Below, piece after piece: positions 1 to 11,711 of a DNA stretch of 64,000 nucleotides. A program made the position numbers and the translations under genes. The DNA is from Adiantum capillus-veneris (lineage: Eukaryota; Streptophyta; Polypodiopsida; Polypodiales; Pteridaceae): the NCBI GenBank assembly GCA_014529385.2, contig CM043946.1, positions 19,113,077 to 19,177,076 of the forward strand, given 5' to 3'. Each line of letters starts with the position of its first letter. Position 1 is the first letter of the stretch. A model generated the notes under the pieces. That model had not been told where the DNA came from and made no database searches. It saw nothing but the letters and a program-made list of their open reading frames with translations.

Positions 1-544
1 AGAACTTATGAATTACAACAAGATTAAGCATGACTTGAGAGGTGATTAGAAGAGGAACTTTGATGGGTTTTTGAGCTTGAGAGAGAGGAGGAAGGAGAGT
101 AGGGTGAGAAGACTAATGGCTGATTTAAAAGAAGGTCTCAATGTGGAAAAGGAAGGGTGTGTGTGTGTAAAGGTAGGGGGGTGGTCTCCACCACAGTTGA
201 AAAAAACTGCTGTCCACCATTTTGGCCATATCTCCTAGACCGTAGATGCAAAAATTATAAAAAAAAAATATGGCCAGAATCTTCAGCCCGTCGGTTACAA
301 CTTTGATGAAGACAACTTTTCTTGGATCGGAGTGGAAGTATTTTTTAAAAATTCAACAAAACCATGTGCCTGGTTTCTTCCTTTACCAAGTCTTCCACTT
401 GGGTCCCATTTGTTTGAATCATCATATGGCTCCAAGGCCATGATGATATGAGCCACTCATGACCCTTGAATCATGGGTGCATGGCTCCACAACCACATCA
501 TATCTTTTCTTTTCACATTTACATATTTTCCCTTCCCTTTACCA
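1..544. other. No recognisable gene; flank of degenerate retroelement
   Basis: I see no supported gene here. The stretch lies downstream, in minus-strand sense, of the retroelement protease region and would be expected to hold pol linker or RT sequence, but no RT motif is readable. It has purine-rich runs near 80-180 and a short GT run near 159-168. Confidence 0.4.
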
Positions 545-1832
545 CTAGGTTCTCCCTCTACCTTTCACCTCCGGTGAACTAGTCAAGGAAAAAATCATTT
601 TTTTTAAATTTTCCAAGAGGTTGTTCTCACTCTTTCTTTTATTGTAAACCTCTAGAAGCAAGGAAAACCAACAAAATATGATAAACAAAAATTTGTGATA
701 GGCTCGGATCACTGGGTATGTCCAAGCTGTTACCTTCGGTTTTTTGACCCATACTTTGATGTTCTCATCATAGTAGCCTTGAGCAGTGATTGAACTGTTT
801 GATGCTATCCAACCTGTGACTTTTGCTTGTTGTGGTTCTTTTGATGGTGGTACCCAAATTGGATATTTGTCCTTGATGTACTCCTTGGATACTAACACTT
901 GGTTGACCTGTTTCTTTCTTTTGTGGAGGCTTTGTTGCGATGGAAACTTTGGTTGATAGACTTTGTGCTTTGGTTTCCATGGTGTTGTCGAGGGTTTGGC
1001 TTTTGATGTAGAGGCTTCTTCGTGTACGTGAATTGGCTAGGCTAAAGACATTGACTGAAGTGAAGGATATGGGTTGTAGAACATTGTTTCACTTGCTTTA
1101 GCTTTTCCTTTGTCGATAGTGGCCGAAGATCTTTGAGTTGTCGTAGGCTTAACCACTATTGAAGATTCAGGTGCTTCTTCAAACATTTTCGCCCATTTCT
1201 TGGACAAAATCAAGTGTGTACTCATTTTTTGAGAGTCCACCACTAGGAATTTCTCTTTGATTACCTTTGACCGTAGTGTAAGGGTAGCTTTTGCAATCCC
1301 TAAACTTGTGACGGCTATTCCATGTGATATAGGAACCTGTACCTAAATTTCATACAGTTCTGGTTTATCTAGAAGGAACCACAGCCCATAAGACATGACA
1401 TTAGTCATGGCAGTGCAATCTATCTCTGCTGTAAAATTGAATTTCAGTTTCTCATGCACATCCAACGAGAATTTAATCTTCTTGTTTACTGCCAAGTAAC
1501 TGATGTCCTCTTTGCTTTTGGTACTTGTCTTGGATTTTTGTCACCTCTGCCACCTCTTCTTGTGTTGGCTCACTATCGTTAGAATCTTGGCTTCTTTTGC
1601 TCTCGACCCTTGAACTACGAGCTTCATCTTCATCACCTTGTGGATGCTTTGACTTGTCATCACTGAGGTTATTTAAGCAATCTTGAATCAGCTGATTCAA
1701 CTGATCTTTTTTGAAAGCCCGATTCATAATGTCGTTGACACCCTTGACTTCAAGCAACTGTGTCTTGAGCCTATCTTTTGTGATCTGCGACAAGATCCGC
1801 TTCTTTTGAGGAGATCTGGTTGGGGATTCTTG
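545..1832 (-). pseudogene. Degenerate LTR-retrotransposon gag C-terminus / protease region (left half of interrupted ORF)
   Basis: Minus-strand coding remains. From 1832 to about 1476 an open frame gives a charged, Gln/Lys/Glu-rich segment (QESPTRSPQKKR, then a basic helix-like stretch and an acidic DDKSKHPQGDEDEARSS stretch). From about 1500 down, a second frame reads through a retropepsin-like segment (AEIDCTAMTNVMSYGLW, about 1425-1375) to an STHLILSKKW segment near 1220; it has an in-frame TAG near 1345. The D-[CST]-x-A-x-x-N-V-[MI]-S pattern resembles the aspartic protease active-site loop, with the usual DSGA/DTGA altered to DCTA. The same frame is partly open again at 898-545. At 1832 the coding frame stops against the CTTT duplication and terminal repeat of the giant element and is continuous in frame with the gag remnant ending at 46270. 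I infer a decayed element; the protease call is moderate. Confidence 0.55.
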
Positions 1833-1836
1833 CTTT
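1833..1836. repeat. Target site duplication, left copy (CTTT)
   Basis: CTTT directly precedes the left terminal inverted repeat and also directly follows the right one (46266-46269). Four bases alone are weak. The support comes from the adjoining 16-bp inverted repeats and the in-frame rejoining of the disrupted retroelement ORF. Confidence 0.8.
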
Positions 1837-1852
1837 AAGACCATATTAGGTA
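1837..1852 (+). repeat. Left terminal inverted repeat of giant element
   Basis: AAGACCATATTAGGTA, matching the reverse complement of 46250-46265 at 16 of 16 bases. It continues directly into TAAAGTGGGAAAA (to 1863), a motif that recurs in the equivalent orientation about 70 bp inside the right end (46165-46178), so the original inverted repeat may have been near 27 bp. Confidence 0.85.
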
Positions 1853-2049
1853 AAGTGGGAAAATCCCAATTCCCAGGTTGGACAACTTTCAATATATCAT
1901 GTATAAAATATAGAGATGTTGTCAAAAATTTGAGTTTTCTTAAGGTCTCATTCCACTTTATGCACATACAATACACAATGAAAACAACTAAAATATCATG
2001 GTTTCAATCAATTGGATTATTAGGAGAGGAGTATATTGCATCCATTATC

Positions 2050-3760
2050 GTTGTCTATGTTCTAATGTCCTACCTACAACTTATCTCAACATGGAGAGCT
2101 TGGTTTCTAGGTCCACCACTTGTCCAAGTTAATGTAAAAGTGACTCAAGGTTCACAACTTGTGAAAGCAAGGATCCATTGAGGAATACAATCCACTTGGC
2201 TATTTTTCCTTAATTTATTGCATGTGACATTTAAGCAAGGTCCACTTCTAATCTATAACTTCTTAATTTGAGGCATGGGGCATACATAAAATATGTAGCA
2301 TATGCTCTATTGCCTCATAGGAAGGTTGGTTTCAAGGTGCACTTATCCATGCTAGCCTATCTTGGAGAAATGATGGAGCTTTCTTCTCTCCTTGTTTCAA
2401 TGGAGACTAGCTTGGACAAGTGGTGGACCTTTGCTTCTCTCTATGTTTCAATAGAGTTAGCTTGGACAAGTGGTGATCTTGGAACAAAACCCCCATGTAA
2501 AACATATCATGGGTATTCCAAGTGATTAGAAAGATTACCATTTAAGATATAACCTTATAGGTTGGACAACTAGATCTTGGCTTGGAGAAATGGTGGACCT
2601 TTGATTCTCTCCATGTTTCAATGGAGTCTATCTTGGAGAAATGGTGGAGCTTGCTTCTGTCCATGTTTCAATGGAGCCTAGCTTGAACAGTTGGTGGACC
2701 TTTGCTTCTCTCTATGTTTCAATAGAGTTAGCTTAGACACGTGGTGGATCTTCAAAATAAACCAACTACTATCAATGTTGCCTAGCTTGGACAAGTGGTG
2801 GAGTGTTTCTCTACTCCATGTTTCAATGGATCTTAGCTTGGACAAGTGTTGGACCTTAAAACAAAAACCCCATGTACAACATAGAATGGATTTTCTAGAT
2901 TTCAATGGAGTCTAGCTTTAACAAATGGTGGAGCTTGTCTTCATCCATGTTTCAATGAAACTAGCTTGGACAAGTGGTGGACCTTGTAACAAACCCTCCC
3001 ATGTACAACATATCATTGGTTTTCTAAGTGATGGGAAGGAATACCATTCAAGATATAAACTTATAGCTTGGATAAGTAGTTGACTTTAAAACCAAATTCA
3101 TCATAATACAATGAAATACAGGTCAGCCAATTCCTAAATCTTGAGACCAAACCTCCCATGCTATTAGAGATAATATATTGGATAAGTGGTGGACCTTCTA
3201 TTATTTTCCCATGCCTAGTTTAGACAACCGGTACACTTTGCAGCTATAAAGGTTGGACGAGTTGTGGAGCCTTGTTTCTATCCATGTTTTAATGGATCCT
3301 AGCTTGGACAAGTGGTGGACCTTGGAAAAAAGCTTCCATGTACAACATATATGAGGTTTTCCATGTTTTAATGGAGCCTATCTTGGACAAATGGTGAAGC
3401 TTTCTTCTCTCCATGTTGATTTTGGAACTACCTTAGACAAGTGGTGGAGCTTTTCTTTTCTACTCTTCATAATACAATGAAGTATATGTTGGTTACATGG
3501 TGAATCTTAAGGCCAAACCTCCCATTTTACTAGAGATGATAGGCTGGACAAGTGGATCAACCTTCTATCATTTCTCCATGACTATATTGGACAATTAGTA
3601 GACATAACATCTCTCTATGTTGTCTAGAGATGAGCTTGGACAAGTGATGGACCCTGCTTCTCTCTCCCCTTGGTTTACTAGTTTGAAGACTCAGTATATA
3701 TACTTTCTTAGATCTAGCTTGAACAAGTGGTGGACCTTGCATCCACAATCTTAATTCAGT
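2050..3760. repeat. Left-arm motif field (TTGGACAAGTGGTGGACC orientation)
   Basis: The 18-bp motif recurs about every 50-150 bp, mostly as TTGGACAAGTGGTGGACC on + (for example near 2410, 2465, 2690, 2790, 2840, 2965, 3310 and 3735). One forward-orientation copy sits near 2106. Between copies are recurring phrases such as CTCCATGTTTCAATGGAG. No gene is supported; short ORFs here arise because the motif lacks stop codons in two frames. Confidence 0.8.
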
Positions 3761-3820
3761 ATAAAAAAGTATATGAAAAAATAACATAGGAATCTTGGTT
3801 TGAAGGTCAAGCAATTAGGT

Positions 3821-3950
3821 TCCAAATGCACATAATAATATATTTTCCACCCATATTAAAAGAAAGTTAAATATGCAAATAATAATATATTTTCCAAATG
3901 CACATAATAATATATTTTCCACCCATATTAAAAGAAAGTTAAATATGTTA
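3821..3950. repeat. 72-bp direct duplication
   Basis: A segment starting TCCAAATGCACATAATAATA at 3821 and ending in AAAGTTAAATATG recurs with a 72-bp offset at 3893. The unit is AT-rich and non-coding. Confidence 0.75.
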
Positions 3951-4577
3951 TTACCAAATTGACAAAGGTAACGTCCAAGAATTATATCTTTCCATCTTGT
4001 CAGATCTAAATCTTCATCAAGGCGACATGCATGTATACATCAACTTTCAAGCCATTCAAGAATACATGCACTTAGATTCCATAGTTTTGTTTTCAAAGTC
4101 TTTTAGATTCTAAAACTCTTTCACATAAAGTATGTAATGACAAAATTCTTGAAGCAAACATTTGTGCCCAAGAAAAAGATCCCTCTCACATATTTAAAGT
4201 CCATGAATTCTCTGATCCACACTTACAAGTTTTATTTTGACATCAAACATCAATTCTTTCATAGTTCCAAATAAATGCAACCTCGATATGAATTGACAAA
4301 AAATGAATTTCTTTTACTATATGACCCAACATAGGCCCCAATCAAATAAAAAATGAGTCCCCAAAAATTTGGGTGCACTCTAGCAATACATCAGAGTCCC
4401 CTTACAATAGGATGCACTCCAATAGTACATTGAAGTCCCCTTAGAGTAGGGTGCACTCCATTCAAGTGTTCATAAAATTGACACACCTTTTATAAAAAAA
4501 AAAAAGACTATATCAAATTATACAAATGTTGAAAGATACACACTAGAATAAAAAAAGCATCTTATAGCCATATTTAT
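3951..4577. other. Intergenic, with a short tandem GTGCACTC-type repeat
   Basis: Three degenerate copies of a roughly 50-60-bp phrase (GTGCACTC then TACAT then AGTCCCCTTA) lie at about 4370-4465. The rest is AT-rich with no recognisable gene; it is downstream of the FCP1-like exon and may include its 3' untranslated region. Confidence 0.5.
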
Positions 4578-5353
4578 TCAATGCTTTCGTGTTGACAAGT
4601 ACACACCAAGGACATAATTTGTCTCAGAATCACTATACTGATTTACAATTGTGTTATATGTATAGACTCTCTTATCTCTTGCATACAACCATCCTACCAA
4701 CCATGGAATTATGGTTCTCTGCAAGAAGTTTTGAAGTTGCTCGGAAGTTTGCCTCCACATCTTTGGAAATATAAGATATGTCCCTGGCATGTTCCACATC
4801 ACCCTATATGGAGTGTCATCAAAAATTAAGGTATTGTTTGCATCCAAATCCTCAAATATCTTCCAAATATCACTCAGATTTTTGTGATAAACCCTTGTAA
4901 ATCCTAACATGATATTTGGATTTTGGCAATTTTTGTTACTCATAAACACCTTGAACTTGGTATACTGCTCAGGAAAACACTTTTGTGTGATGCGTTGCAC
5001 CCTTGTTAAGTTATAGCAACTCCATATCCATAGCTCAAAGTATTCAGCACAAAAATCCAAAAAACTTTGTGCGTCTGGTCGCACTACATGATAAACTTCA
5101 TCTTTGTCCTCCACAAGTCGCATGTGTTGAGCCCAAGATGGCATAGAATCTCCATGTTTCATTTCAACTGTCTTGAGAAGTAACCCCTCTAGATCCAAGA
5201 TAAGTACTCTTTTGATGTCCTTGAAAGCAAGTGGTAGGTGATAAGGAGGTGATTCATTCCTTGGACAAGGTCTTGGAGGAGGTTGGATGGGTAATTCAAT
5301 AGTTTTCTTCAATTTATGCCAGCATATAGCCAATCCATTTTTCTGTAATGGTT
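4578..5353 (-). CDS. FCP1/NLI-interacting-factor-like HAD phosphatase domain, terminal exon A
   Basis: A 257-aa exon reading. The FCP1-homology domain belongs to the HAD superfamily, whose members dephosphorylate proteins such as the RNA polymerase II C-terminal domain. Visible: motif I region VLILDLEGLLL (about residues 48-58), WIWSCYN in the position of the family's motif II W-[ST]-[AS] region, and IFDDTPYR (about residue 178) matching the FCP1 [IV]-DD-[ST]-P motif. The family's DxDxT motif is DLEGL here, so the second catalytic Asp is Glu and activity is doubtful. There is no ATG at the 5' end; a good acceptor (pyrimidine-rich, TTTCAG) ends at 5354, so this is an internal or terminal exon. 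It enters with two bases completing a codon, the same phase as the exons at 10512 and 11711. Distant paralogue of the exon at 9314-10512. Confidence 0.7.
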
Positions 5354-5640
5354 CTGAAATTAAAGAACAAGAACACTTAATGCAAACACAACAATAGACA
5401 TGATTTTTACATTGTCTACCCTAAGGTTTTATTAGATACCAAAATCCATCTATGATCTACTCATTAATAGAAAGAAAGTCAAATTAAAATCCTGACTCTT
5501 TTTTATGCTACACTCTCTCTTAGTCTCAATACCATGGAGTTCAACTAGATTTAAGTCAACTAATAACTACTACTTGTTGTTAAAGGTATGCTTGAAGTGT
5601 ATAAGGCTTAACCAATGCTCTAGTGTAGAATGGGTATTTA
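5354..5640. other. Probable intron sequence upstream of FCP1-like exon A
   Basis: AT-rich, with a pyrimidine tract leading to the acceptor at 5354. No ORF of note. The next motif copy begins at about 5640. Confidence 0.45.
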
Positions 5641-8400
5641 GGTCTCAAGGTCTACCACTTATCCAAGCAAAGATCCATTTAGATATGGAAACCCAATTTT
5701 TCTTAATATAATGATATAGAGTGGACAAGTGGTGAATCCTGAGACCAAGCCACTCATGCTACTAGGGATAATAGGTTGGACAAGTGGTGGACCTTGAATG
5801 TAAACCCCCCATGTACAAAGTATCAGGGGTTTTGGGTATTTCAATGGACTCTAGCATCTTGGAAACATGGTGGAGCTTACTTCTCTCCATGTTTCAATGG
5901 AGTCTATCTTGGATAAATGGTGGAGCATCATTCTCTCCATGTTTCAATGGAGCCTACCTTGGACAAGTGGTGCATGTTTGTTTCTCTCTATGTTTGAACA
6001 TATCTAGCTTGGACAAGTGGTGGACCTTGGAACAAAATCCCCATGTAAAACATATCATGGACATTACAAGTGGTGAGAAAAAATACCATTCAATATATAA
6101 CCTTATAGGTTGGACAAGTGGTGGACCTTAACACCCAATTATTCTTAATATAATGACATAGAGTGGATAAGTGGTGAAATTGGGACCAAACCTACTAGGG
6201 AAATAGGTTGGACAAGTGGTGGACCTTGAATGTAAACGCCCCATGTACAAAATATCACTCATGCTACTAGAAATAATTTGGTATTAAGGTCCATGTTTCA
6301 ATGCAGCCTAGCTTGGAAAAGTGGTGGACCTTTGTTTCTCTCTATGTTTCAATAGATTTATCTTGGATAAGTGGTGTACCTTGGAACAAAACCCCCATGT
6401 AAATCATGTCATGGGCATTACAAGTGGTGAGAAAAAATACCATTCAAGCTATAACATTATAGGTTAGACAAGTGGTGGACCTTAACACCTAATTCCTCTT
6501 AATATAATGACATAGAGTGGACAAGTGGTGAATCATGAGACCAAACCTACTAGGGATAATAGGTTGGACAAGTGGTGAACCTTGAATGTAAACCCCCCAT
6601 GTACAAAAAATTATGGGTATTGGGTATTTCAATGGAGCCTAGCAACTTGGAGACATGGTGGAGCTTATTTCTCTCCATGTTTCAATGGAGCCTATCTAGG
6701 AGAAACAGTGGAGGTTCCTTCTCTCTATGTTTCAATGAGCCTAGCTTGGACAAGTGGTGGACCTTTCTTTCTCTATATGTTTTAATAGAGTTAGCTTGGA
6801 CAAGTGGTGGACCTTGGAATGAAACCCCCATGTAAAACATATCATGGGCATTTCAAGTGGTGAGAAAGGATACTATTTAAAATATAACCTTATAGGCTGG
6901 ACAAGTGGTGGACTTTAACACATATTTCTTCTTAATATAATGACATAGAGTGTACAAGTGGTGAATCTTGAGACCAAACCACTCTTGCTACTAGGGATAA
7001 TAGGTTGGACAAGTGGTGGACCTTGAATGTAAACCCCTCATGTACAAAATTATGGGTTTAGGGTATTTCAATGGAGCCTAGCTTGGAGACATGGTGGAGA
7101 TTGCTTCTCTCAATGTTTCAATGGAACCTATCTTGGAGAAATGGTGGATCATCCTTCTCTCCATGTTTCAATGGAGCCTATCTTGGACAAGTGGTGGATG
7201 GAGTTAGCTTGGACAAGTGGTGGGTCTTGGAACAAAACCCCTTTGTAAAACATAGCATGGACATTACAAGTGATGAGGAAAAATATCATTCAAGATATAA
7301 CCTTATAGGTTGGAAAAGTGGTGATGGACCTTGATAAGTGGTGAAGGATACCATTTAAGATATACCCTTATAGGTTGGACTAGTGGTGGACCTTAACACC
7401 CAGTTATTCTTAATATAATGACATAGAGTGGATAAGTGGTGAATCTTAAGACCAAATCACTCATGCTACTAGGTATAATACGTTAGAGAAGTGGTAGACC
7501 TTGAATGCAAACACCCCATGTACAAAATATCATGGTTTTAGGGTGTTTCAATGGAGCCTAGAATCTCGGAGACATGGTAGATCTTGATTCTTTCCATGTT
7601 TGAATGGCACCTATCTTGGAAAAATGATGGAGGTTACTTCTCTCCATACTTCAACGGAGCCTAGCTTTGACAAGTGGTGAACCTTTGCTTCTCTCTATGT
7701 TTGAATAGAGTTAGCTTGGACAAGTGGTGGACCTTTGCTTCTCTCTATGTTTGAATAGAGTTAGCTTGGACAAGTGGTGGACCTTGGAATGAAACCCCCG
7801 TGTAAAACATCTCATGGGCATTTCAAGTGGTGAGAAAGGATACCATTTAAGATATAACCTTATAGGTTGGACAAGTGGTGGACCTTAATACATAGTTCTT
7901 CTTAATATAATGACATAGAGTGTACAAGTGGTGTATCTTGAGACCAAACCACTCGTGCTACTAGGGATCCTAGCTTGGACAAGTGGTGGACCTTGGAAAA
8001 AAGTCCCCCTGTACAACATAGATGAGTTTTTTCATGTTTTAATGGAAGAGAGATTCGACAAATGGTGGAGCTTGCTTATCTCCATGTGGATTTTAGAACT
8101 AGCTTGGACAAGTGGTGGAGCTTTGCTTTTTTACTCTTCATAATACAATGATGTATAGGTTGGTTACATGGTGAATCTTAAGGCCAAACCTCCCATCTTA
8201 CTAGAGATGATAGGTTGGACAAGTGGTCAACCTTCTATCATTTCTCCATGCCTATAATTAGACAATTAGTAGAACTAGCATCTTTCTATGTTGTCTAGAG
8301 CTGAGCTTGGACAAGTAGTGGACCTTGCTACTCTCTTCCCTTGGATTATTAGTTTGAAGACTCATTATATATACTTGCTTAGATCTATATAATTACTCAT
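5641..8400. repeat. Left-arm tandem array, about 430-450-bp degenerate units
   Basis: Five to six diverged units recur with a phrase order matching the reverse complement of the big right-arm array: TTGGACAAGTGGTGGACCTT, GTAAACCCCCCATGTACAAA, TTTCAATGGAGCCTAGC, GGAGACATGGTGGAGCTT, and so on. Repeats of the GTAAACCCC phrase fall near 5800, 6230, 6587, 7028 and 7507. Compared with 21-37 kb the units are much more divergent, with indels. This is the left counterpart of the right-arm array in inverted orientation. Confidence 0.8.
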
Positions 8401-9111
8401 TAGTTAGGTTACAAGTGGGTATGTAATTTGTTAGCTTCAAGGGACTTTGAATATTGAATAGTAAGACCAAGTGCTGGTTTGAAGATCTTTTGCTTATCTA
8501 AACTAGACTCTAACTCAATAATAAGTTTCATAAGTTCCACGAATTGTCCTATCTAGGCTCCAAAAGAGTCTTAATTGGTTTGTGCTAGATTATAACTTCC
8601 TTGATGGGGTAGAATCCTAGAAAAATGAGGCACTATAAGTTTTACCTTAGCTCAAATGGATTTTTCACTTAAACTCGACTGCAATTTGGCTATCTAGTCT
8701 TTGTCTCGATGGAGTTTAACACTAGATACATAGTAGTGATATTTAAGCTTCATGTCTCTTCACTTGATCGAGATATGAGACCATACTTTCAAGGTCACCA
8801 CTTGTCTTACCTAAAGACCAATGTGAGACATGGGAGCAAGAAAGCCATCCGATATTGTTTTAAGGACTATTACATAGGCAATCAATAACTTAAGTAAAGA
8901 AAAAAAACTTGGATCTTTCACAATTAATAACTTAAGTAAAGCCAAAAAGACTTGGATCTTTGACAGTTTTTTTCAAACTAAAAAAGCACAATCTCATGCT
9001 AACAAAACTATAAATCACAATTGAAAGGTTTGAACAAGAAAAAGATCAACAATCTTAATAAGACGGATACTTTTCATTTCATTTGATGATTACAAACTAA
9101 AATAAAGTCTC
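8401..9111. other. Gene-free, motif-poor interval
   Basis: No supported gene. Motif copies have stopped by about 8335 and resume in the opposite orientation near 10760, so the orientation switch point of the element lies between. A short direct repeat (AATAACTTAAGTAAAG) occurs near 8885 and 8925. Confidence 0.5.
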
Positions 9112-9313
9112 TCAAGAAATTGATAAACAAAAAATGTAGGTGACTGCTTCATTATTTTGAGCAAAAATATCAAAATCTCTATTGATTGAGCTCCATCTAG
9201 TAGTATCCTTTGTAAGATCCTGCAAGAAGGAATAAAAAGAAAGATTTGTTAGATACCATGCACATGAGTGTTCAAGCATGTGTATCAAGAATATATGACA
9301 TGTCACTAGTACC

Positions 9314-10512
9314 TTAGGGTTGCTTTCTATCCAGCCTTAGAAGATTGTTCTCAGCTTTCACCTTATTTATATAAGCCTTTGCTGTGGTTGCCTTCAAAAC
9401 TCCTTTTGTGTTACAACCCAATTGCCTAGCTAAAGTGGTCAATTGTGACGCCTTCATGCTTTCAATGGGTGTACGCTCCTTTGCCAAGATCTCTTGTATT
9501 TGGGCTCTTCTCATTTCATTGCGGTGGCTTGTGTCACTTGCATCTTCAATGATAGTTTCATCTCTGTCACCTTTTGCAGGTGGTATTCTTCTTGTAAAGA
9601 ACACCTTAGCTGACCAAACATCATTTTTCTGCTTCCAATACTCCATGATTTGTTTGTATTCACTATCATTTGTCACTATAGGTTGTCCATAACGATTAGA
9701 AGCAATTAAATCACGCACATCCCTTCTCTCATCAAGCTGAATCAAGTATGGCAGTAGCTCCTCCAAGAGCATATTGTCAACCATCTTCTCAGCATCAAAT
9801 TGTGGTGGAAAAATGCAATTGTTTGCTGGTGAAATACATCCCTTGTAAGGAGAGTCATCAATAAGCACTGTTCTTTGTGGATCACATTCAAACCCCATGG
9901 CAATTTTGGCTAGAGGCTTGAACATTGCCTCAACGTTTGGATTGTCGGGTCTAAACAATTTTTGAGTTTGAGCGGTGTAGCAAACATCTTGCGACCAAAT
10001 TGCAAAGAAAGGCAATGTATCCTCAGCTAAGTTGTTTAGTGCTGCAAGGATTTGATACACATTATTCCTAGTAGCTGTCGACCAAATTGCAACATTAAAC
10101 CTTTGTAAAATAGTCTTCAAGAATTGGATGCAACCTGGCCTGAGTATAATATATCTTTTTGAATCCATTTGCACTGAGTTGTGGTGTGAGGATGGTTGAG
10201 GGGAACGTTTCAACAATAGACCATTTAAATCCAATATAATTGTAAGCATGGATTTCTCAACATCTACGCTACATGACGTAGTACCAATTGGCAATAGCTC
10301 GTGAGTGGACTTTTCAGTCTCTTTTGATGTATGTTGCATTTTTGAAGCATCGATTTCTTGGTTCTCATTATTGGAAGCTTGCTCAAGTTGCACAACACTA
10401 GACTCTAGTATAGAAATATCATCCATCTTGGGCACTTTAGAAACCATAGAATCTATGGATTCTATAGTTGTTGACTGAACCATAGGAGCGTTATCCATCC
10501 CAGTTTGTGAAT
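9314..10512 (-). CDS. FCP1-like HAD phosphatase domain with C-terminal SAP-like tail, terminal exon B
   Basis: A 398-aa exon. The N-terminal 85 residues are acidic and low complexity (first in-frame Met at about residue 6). The FCP1-homology core follows: TIILDLNGLLL (about 89-99), the IWSTATR segment of motif II, and VLIDDSPYKG (about 213-222). Motif I is DLNGL, replacing the second Asp of DxDxT with Asn. The C-terminus has a basic helical segment (SQLTTLARQLGCNTKG) resembling a SAP-type DNA-binding hairpin; this is weak. A strong acceptor (pyrimidines then TTCTTAG) ends at 10513; the exon enters with two bases of a codon. Right after the TAA stop there is a GGTACTAG donor (about 9312) and a CTTGCAG acceptor ending at 9220, so a roughly 90-bp intron probably lies in the 3' untranslated region. 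Context: intron-like motif field separates it from the SET exon. Confidence 0.75.
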
Positions 10513-11154
10513 CTAAGAAAACACACACACAAATGGTATCTCAAAACCACTAGAATTTTATTCACCATATTTATATGTAGAACTCCTAGTAAGAAATTTA
10601 TTTAAGGTAAAGTCGTTGTTAGAATCCTTGCAACCATTTTCAGCATTCGTACACCAAACACCACTTGTCTAAAATACAATCTACTAACTCAACATTTTCC
10701 ATCCTACACTTTATTAAAGATGAGTACTTAAAGTGAAAACTAAAAGCCACCCTTGTTGAGGAAACATGGATACAAGGTCCACCAAATGTCCAACCTAGAC
10801 TACAAGAAAATAATTAGAGATTTGGCTTAGATTTGGATTCAAAGGCCACCACTTATTCAAGTAAGATAACTCCACTTGTTTAAGACAGTAATGTTTGAAG
10901 CCCCACCACTTGTCCAACCTAGACATTGATTAAATTTTGGTAAGATTTATCACAAATCTAGAGTAGAATCAAGATTCTATGGCCAAGGTAGTCAAATATG
11001 TTAGACAACACACAAAGCATAAGAGCACTCTAGATTCTCGTTGAGCATAAACTAAACAATAATCAAATGTTATATTCACTTGAGATTTCATCCATGAAAA
11101 ATGAAAATGATGCATGTACTTGAGATTTCCATCCATGTACAATACTTTACAATG
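10513..11154. other. Intron or intergenic DNA with motif copies (forward orientation begins)
   Basis: Degenerate forward copies of the motif (GGTCCACCAAATGTCCAA near 10770; CCCCACCACTTGTCCAAC near 10903) mark the start of the right-arm orientation. No gene seen. Confidence 0.55.
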
Positions 11155-11711
11155 TCAAGTAAAGTTATAGTCAGCAAACAACTCTTCTCCTGCTTCAACT
11201 TGACAAATAGTCTCAATGCATACATGGCCATATTCTTCTGACTTGATGTGTGAAGAGGTGCATTTATGCCAAGGTGGCAAATTTGGATCAAATGTATAGC
11301 GTACGTTGGGACAGACATTTGTACTGTGAGAACTATTTATATAGCCCGACACGTTTCCTTCTTCTACACAACCAATAATGTATGATTGATCTTCCTCTTC
11401 TTCTATGTTTGGATCCTCTAGAAGAGAATATTTATAAGCTCTTGGAAATATTTTGCATATCTTTTTCCAGTCTTGAAATCTATACTTATGCCCTCCATAG
11501 TTTAGAATAGTCAAACCACTTTCCAGGGTAGTATGCACAAATAGCCCATAACCAGCTCCTTCAATACATGAAAGTCACACTTCAAAATCCACACCGTTAA
11601 TATGGAAAATTACATCTTTGGGAATAGGAAAAGTTGGTGTCCCAAAAGGATCTTCATGCCAATCATAGTGTGAAATACATCTAGATTTTATATCACTTAA
11701 CTCCTTTGTGT
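11155..11711 (-). pseudogene. SET-domain exon with an in-frame stop
   Basis: A minus-strand exon of 557 bases following a clear acceptor (TTTTTGCAG, exon from 11711). SET domains transfer methyl groups to protein lysines, mostly histones. Visible: GAGYGLFV (about residues 51-58), which matches the opening GxGxG[LV]F motif; GYINSSHSTNVCPNV, which corresponds to the RFxNHSCxPN motif but reads SSHS where NHS is usual; and GEELFADYNF at the end, matching GEEL-x-x-DY. The stretch just before GAGYGLFV is continuous in frame except for TGA at 11575-11577, so the exon as read cannot yield a full SET domain unless the stop is an assembly error or is bypassed. The post-SET cysteines are absent. Entry phase matches the donor of the exon ending at 14308, making it the most likely native last exon of that gene. 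Confidence 0.7.
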
